Below the pieces are notes generated by a model, which saw only the letters and a program-made list of their open reading frames with translations, was not told the origin of the DNA and ran no database searches. A program made the position numbers and the translations under genes. From assembly GCA_900314165.1 (NCBI GenBank), contig OMUE01000077.1, forward strand, positions 1 through 14,151: a stretch of DNA of 14,151 nucleotides. Reading direction: 5' to 3'. Origin of the DNA: an uncultured Acidaminococcus sp. Lineage in GTDB: Bacteria > Bacillota_C > Negativicutes > Acidaminococcales > Acidaminococcaceae. Positions 14,059-14,151 of this stretch are shown piece by piece. The stretch's first letter is position 1; the number at the start of each line of letters is the position of its first letter.

Positions 14059-14145
14059 CCGTAGGGGCGCATCGTGAGATGCGCCCACCAAGAATTCTTG
14101 ACAAGAAGATGCTTTGTGGGTTCATCTTACGATGAACCCCTACGG
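14059..14145. repeat. Double palindromic repeat element (CATC-GATG type)
   Basis: Outer arms CCGTAGGGG (14059-14067) and CCCCTACGG (14137-14145) enclose two hairpins: GGGCGCATC-GTGA-GATGCGCCC (14065-14086) and GGGTTCATC-TTAC-GATGAACCC (14118-14139). Between them is the perfect palindrome CAAGAATTCTTG (14089-14100). The left flank TTGCACTAACCC matches the inner part of the MITE-like element ends. It lies upstream of the M24 peptidase gene and runs close to the window edge. Confidence 0.75.
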
Positions 14146-14151
14146 ATTCGT

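Overview
The window holds nine protein genes of a bacterium that is probably a Negativicute; an Acidaminococcus-like glutamate/glutamine fermenter would fit. This guess rests on the gene set (biotin-dependent pyruvate carboxylase, serine-type glutaminase, O-acetylhomoserine sulfhydrylase, MntP), strong AGGAGG-type ribosome sites, moderately GC-rich genes with AT-rich promoters, and GTAGGGG/CCCCTAC palindromic repeats. The species is not proven. I see no rRNA, tRNA, CRISPR array, transposase or phage gene.

Layout. 2-1045 (+) is the 3' part of an AAA+/DUF4143 ATPase gene that begins before the window. It converges on a histidinol-dehydrogenase-family gene (1148-2407, -) across a shared bidirectional terminator. 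Next come pyruvate carboxylase (2748-6173, -), MetY O-acetylhomoserine sulfhydrylase (6728-8020, -), and a minus-strand cluster transcribed from about 11300 down to 8323: a 104-residue unknown protein, MntP manganese exporter, DinB polymerase IV and an EamA transporter. On the plus strand lies glutaminase (11659-12600), convergent with an M24 Xaa-Pro peptidase-like gene (12731-13984, -). The genes look like ordinary core metabolism and repair. Glutaminase (glutamate supply), pyruvate carboxylase (oxaloacetate) and MetY (homocysteine) are separate transcription units, not one pathway operon.

The unusual part is between the genes. Three repeat systems overlap there. (1) Short tandem arrays of 7-8-nt units lie at or within a few bases of the stop codons of six genes. 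Each array uses a different unit sequence, but most share the order A-A-B-A, with the third unit deviant. One array even supplies the stop codon and last residues of its gene. (2) A family of eight hairpin modules has stems that change in a compensated way and a shared CCCTACGG tail. (3) Two almost identical MITE-like elements of about 188 bp (6392-6579 and 11341-11527) have CTAGTATAG-type inverted ends, and each contains two of these modules. A nested inverted repeat of about 175 bp sits downstream of the EamA gene.
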